Origin: Thermohalobaculum sp039026375
GTDB lineage: Bacteria > Pseudomonadota > Alphaproteobacteria > Rhodobacterales > Rhodobacteraceae
Direction of reading: 5' to 3'
NCBI GenBank assembly: GCA_039026375.1
Contig: JBCCML010000018.1
Location: 18,484 to 82,483, forward strand
DNA: 64,000 nt
Part shown: piece after piece, positions 61,393 to 64,000 of the stretch
Position numbering within the stretch: position 1 is the stretch's first letter
How the letters are laid out: every line of letters begins with the position of its first letter
Program-made: the position numbers and the translations under genes
The notes under the pieces: model-generated
The model's input: only the letters and a program-made list of their open reading frames with translations
What the model was told of the DNA's origin: nothing
The model's database searches: none

Positions 61393-62697
61393 ATGGAATA
61401 TCTGAAACAGGGCAAGCCGGAAGCGGAACGGGCCGAAGACGACGCCAAGGTGCGCGCCACCGTCGAGGCGACACTGGCCGATATCGCCGCCCGGGGCGAT
61501 GCTGCCGTCCGAGAGCTTAGTGCGAAGTTTGATGGCTATACCCCTGATTCATATAAACTTTCCGACGATGATATCGCCGAGGCCATGGCCCAGGTCAGCC
61601 AACGCGACCTGGACGACATCAAGTTCGCCCAGAACCAGATCCGCGCCTTTGCCGAGGCGCAGCGCGCCTCGATGACCGACATCGAGGTTGAAACCCTGCC
61701 CGGCATTATCCTGGGCCACAAGAACATCCCCGTGCAGTCGGTCGGCTGCTACGTACCCGGCGGCAAGTTCCCCATGGTCGCCTCGGCGCACATGTCCGTG
61801 TTGACTGCCTCGGTCGCCGGTGTGCCGCGCATCGTCGCCTCGGCCCCGCCGGTCGACGGCAAACCGCACCCCGCCATTGTCGCCGCCATGCACCTGGGCG
61901 GGGCACACGAGATCCTGTGCCTGGGCGGCATCCAGGCCGTGGGCGCCATGGCGCTGGGCACCGAGACGATCGAGCCCGTGCACATGCTGGTCGGGCCGGG
62001 CAACGCCTTTGTCGCCGAGGCCAAGCGCCAGTTGTTCGGCCGGGTCGGCATCGACCTGTTCGCTGGGCCGACCGAGACCATGGTGATCGCCGATGAAACC
62101 GTCGACGGCGAGATGTGCGCCACCGATCTGCTGGGCCAGGCAGAGCACGGCTACAACTCGCCGGCCGTGTTGGTGACAAATTCTCGAAAACTTGCCGAAG
62201 ATACCATCCAAGAGATTGAGAGACTGCTAACGATCCTGCCGACGGCTGAGACGGCGCGGACCTCTTGGGCCGATTACGGCGAGGTCATCCTGTGCGATGA
62301 CTACGACGAAATGTTGAGCGTTGCCAATGATATAGCCAGCGAACATGTGCAGGTGATGACCGACCGGGACGACTGGTTCCTGGAGCATATGACCTGCTAT
62401 GGCGCGCTGTTCCTGGGCCCGCGCACCAATGTGGCCAATGGCGACAAGGTGATCGGCACCAACCACACGCTGCCGACGAAGAAAGCAGGGCGCTACACCG
62501 GCGGCTTGTGGGTTGGTAAGTTCCTGAAAACGCACAGCTATCAGAAGGTTTTGACCGACGAGGCCGCCGCCGAGATGGGCGCCTATTGCTCGCGTCTTTG
62601 CATGTTGGAGGGCTTTGTCGGCCACGCCGAACAGGCCAATCTGCGGGTGCGCCGCTATGGCGGGCGCAACGTCGCCTACGGCACGGCCGCCGAGTAA
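61393..62697 (+). CDS. hpsN: HisD-family NAD-dependent dehydrogenase, sulfopropanediol 3-dehydrogenase (HpsN) type
   Basis: 434 residues. VGCYVPGGKFPMVASAHMSV, LVGPGNAFVAEAKRQLFGRVGIDLFAGPTETMVIADETVD, DLLGQAEHGYNSPAVLVTNS, SEHVQVMT and GTNHTLPTKKAGRYTGGLWVGKFLKTHSYQKV are HisD-fold blocks with the zinc and catalytic His/Glu. The overall wording is that of the subgroup oxidising R-2,3-dihydroxypropane-1-sulfonate to sulfolactate rather than histidinol. No his gene is nearby, and an SDR lies downstream. GGGAG precedes the ATG. Confidence 0.72.
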   Translation: MEYLKQGKPEAERAEDDAKVRATVEATLADIAARGDAAVRELSAKFDGYTPDSYKLSDDDIAEAMAQVSQRDLDDIKFAQNQIRAFAEAQRASMTDIEVETLPGIILGHKNIPVQSVGCYVPGGKFPMVASAHMSVLTASVAGVPRIVASAPPVDGKPHPAIVAAMHLGGAHEILCLGGIQAVGAMALGTETIEPVHMLVGPGNAFVAEAKRQLFGRVGIDLFAGPTETMVIADETVDGEMCATDLLGQAEHGYNSPAVLVTNSRKLAEDTIQEIERLLTILPTAETARTSWADYGEVILCDDYDEMLSVANDIASEHVQVMTDRDDWFLEHMTCYGALFLGPRTNVANGDKVIGTNHTLPTKKAGRYTGGLWVGKFLKTHSYQKVLTDEAAAEMGAYCSRLCMLEGFVGHAEQANLRVRRYGGRNVAYGTAAE

Positions 62698-62715
62698 CGG
62701 CGCTGGGATTTGGCG

Positions 62716-62767
62716 CGTATGATTTGCGTATGACTTTCGTATGACATCCGTACCGCAAGTCGTACGA
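62716..62767. repeat. Tandem array of CGTATGA-type repeats with 11-bp period
   Basis: CGTATGA occurs at 62716, 62727 and 62738, exactly 11 bp apart. Variants CGTACCG at 62749 and CGTACGA at 62761 continue the array. The third and fifth units also form TCGTATGAC-N14-GTCGTACGA, an imperfect inverted repeat. It lies entirely in the gap before the 62823 gene. Confidence 0.6.
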
Positions 62768-62822
62768 CAAAAGTCGACCGCCTGACCAAAGGCTTAACGG
62801 GACGGTTAACAGGGGGTGAAGA

Positions 62823-63470
62823 ATGGCCAGGCGTCGCCCGGGCACCTACACCGCGTTGGAGGAGCTGGGCCGCGTGCGCCTGTCGGCCCATTTCTACATG
62901 CGCGACTTCCTGTACTCGGAGATCGCCAGTTTCCACGGCCGCCAGAACATGCCGGACGATCCGGACCTGGCAATCGCAGCGGGCACGCGCCTGGCCACCG
63001 AACTGTTGGACCCGATTGTCGAGACGTTCGGCCCGATCGGGGTGCGCTCCTCGTTCCGGTCGGTCGAGCTGAACCACTTTGGCGCGACCCAGGTCCGCCC
63101 TCAGAAATGTGCAGCGAACCCGAAGAACTACGCCGCGCACATCTGGGACCGGCGCGACAGCGCGGGCCGCATGGGCGCCACCGCCTGCATCGCGATCCCC
63201 TGGTTCCAGCTGCGCTATGAGGCCGGGCGCGACTGGCGCGATCTGGCCTGGTGGGTGCATGACCATCTTCCCTACCACGCCATGTATTTCTTCCCGAAGA
63301 TGGCGGCCTTCAACTTGACCTGGCGCGAGGCGCCGCGTCCCAGCATCGGCAGCTATATCGCGCCCAAGGGCATGCTGCTCAGGGCAGGGGACGCGCCTGC
63401 CGAAACGCAGGCGACCCGAGCCGCCCGCTATCAGGACTTTCCGCCGTTCCGTGGGATCGTCTATCCCTAA
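62823..63470 (+). CDS. Peptidase M15A-like hypothetical protein
   Basis: 215 residues, no signal peptide seen. HFYMRDFLYSEIASFHGRQNMPDDPDLAIAAGTRLATELLDPIVETFGPIGVRSSFRSVELNHFG recalls the N-terminal half of M15A D,D-carboxypeptidase-like domains (S-E-F...N-x-P...L-x-P-I...F-G-P-I-x-x-S-x-x-R-S-x-x-x-N). AAHIWDRRDSAGRMGATACIAIP could be the divergent H-x-x-G-x-A-x-D equivalent. Catalytic activity is doubtful. GGGGTGAAG precedes the ATG. Confidence 0.6.
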   Translation: MARRRPGTYTALEELGRVRLSAHFYMRDFLYSEIASFHGRQNMPDDPDLAIAAGTRLATELLDPIVETFGPIGVRSSFRSVELNHFGATQVRPQKCAANPKNYAAHIWDRRDSAGRMGATACIAIPWFQLRYEAGRDWRDLAWWVHDHLPYHAMYFFPKMAAFNLTWREAPRPSIGSYIAPKGMLLRAGDAPAETQATRAARYQDFPPFRGIVYP

Positions 63471-63540
63471 CAGCAGATGCCCTTTAACCAGACACCCTGA
63501 AACCAAACGCCAGACCTATCGAGCCTAGGAGACATCCCCA

Positions 63541-64000
63541 TGGATCTGCCAAAGACCCCTTCCTTCCGCCTGGACGGGCGGCGCGCGCTGGTGACAGGCG
63601 GCTCCTCGGGCATTGGGCTGGGCTGTGCGGTCGCGTTGGCCGATGCCGGCGCCCATACGGTTCTGGCCGCCCGACGTCAGGCCGAATTGGATGCTGCGGT
63701 GGCCGAGCTGACCGCTCGTGGCGCCTCCGCCGAGGCGTTGGTGCTGGATGTCTCGGACATCGAGGCGGTGGCGGACGCGGTCCAGGCGGGCGGCCCTTTC
63801 GACGTGCTGGTCAACTCGGCAGGAAGTGCGCGCCACTCCGCGGCGGTCGACACCGACCCCGCCGATTTCGACACGGTCATGGGGTTGAACGTGCGCGGCG
63901 CCTATTTCCTGACGCGCGAGGTCGCCAAGGGCCTGATCGCGGCGGGCCGCCCGGGCTCGCTGATCAACATCTCCAGCCAGATGGGGACGGTGGGCGGGCC
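63541..64000 (+). CDS. SDR family oxidoreductase (3' end cut by window)
   Basis: The first 153 codons of a classical SDR: VTGGSSGIGLGCAVALADAGA is the cofactor motif, followed by AARR, LDVSD, VLVNSAGSA in place of NNAG, and INISSQMG leading to the active-site Ser. AGGAG precedes the ATG. Near an HpsN-type gene it could be one of the companion dehydrogenases of dihydroxypropanesulfonate breakdown, but that is inference. Confidence 0.85.

Noticed and set aside
62794..62809. TTAA-N8-TTAA upstream of the 62823 gene as a CtrA box
   Set aside because: The CtrA site needs a 7-bp spacer; here it is 8.

Overview
The window looks like chromosome from a marine alphaproteobacterium of the Rhodobacterales (roseobacter type). 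The reasons are a high-GC backbone with house-keeping genes (miaA, rpsB-tsf, xseA, purD, class I lysK), two unrelated DMSP lyase families (DddP-like and DddL-like), a HisD-family enzyme of the sulfopropanediol dehydrogenase type, many M20/RraA/AtuA-type catabolic genes, and a perfect ParB-binding parS palindrome at 32907-32922. The parS suggests the replication-origin half of a chromosome. No rRNA, tRNA, CRISPR array, insertion sequence or phage module was seen.

Layout: 1-7.5 kb is core metabolism and translation (miaA, an SDR, rpsB-tsf with promoter, hairpins and terminator, xseA, a SAM-fold protein, purD). 7.5-11 kb holds the most interesting locus: an asparagine-synthetase-like enzyme lacking the glutaminase Cys, preceded on the same strand by two paralogous 50-codon peptides too short for routine ORF calling. 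Both peptides share W-x-x-P-x-L-E and T-x-x-G-x3-A-P-E at identical spacing, which is the layout of lasso-peptide precursors with their macrolactam cyclase. No leader peptidase or RRE gene is visible beside them. 11.2-13 kb has a DMT transporter and an RTX protein.

13.1-24.7 kb is a catabolic block: two M20 hydrolases, AtuA plus its small partner, HpcH/HpaI aldolase, Ldh-type and D-2-hydroxyacid dehydrogenases, a membrane protein, two RraA-family proteins and a PanE-type reductase. 24.7-38.9 kb mixes oxidoreductases, dddP, a methyltransferase coupled to a heme-dependent N-demethylase-like gene, thiolase, YceI, dddL, a rhodanese, parS, acyl-CoA dehydrogenase, a SleB-type hydrolase lipoprotein, class II aldolase, a lone PycTM-like membrane protein and an M19 dipeptidase.

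39.1-44.3 kb carries an uncharacterised pair (549 aa plus DUF3726) and a partner-switch-like operon (STAS, degenerate RsbW-like protein, hybrid histidine kinase). 44.3-56.3 kb is a surface-polysaccharide region: kpsM-kpsT-kpsE, several glycosyltransferases with shared repeat modules, and two sulfotransferase-like genes. 56.4-64 kb has a ClC channel, small unknowns, TerB-like protein, lysK, the HisD-family dehydrogenase, an M15-like protein preceded by an 11-bp phased repeat array, and a truncated SDR.

All family calls come from reading motifs by eye; no database search was run.
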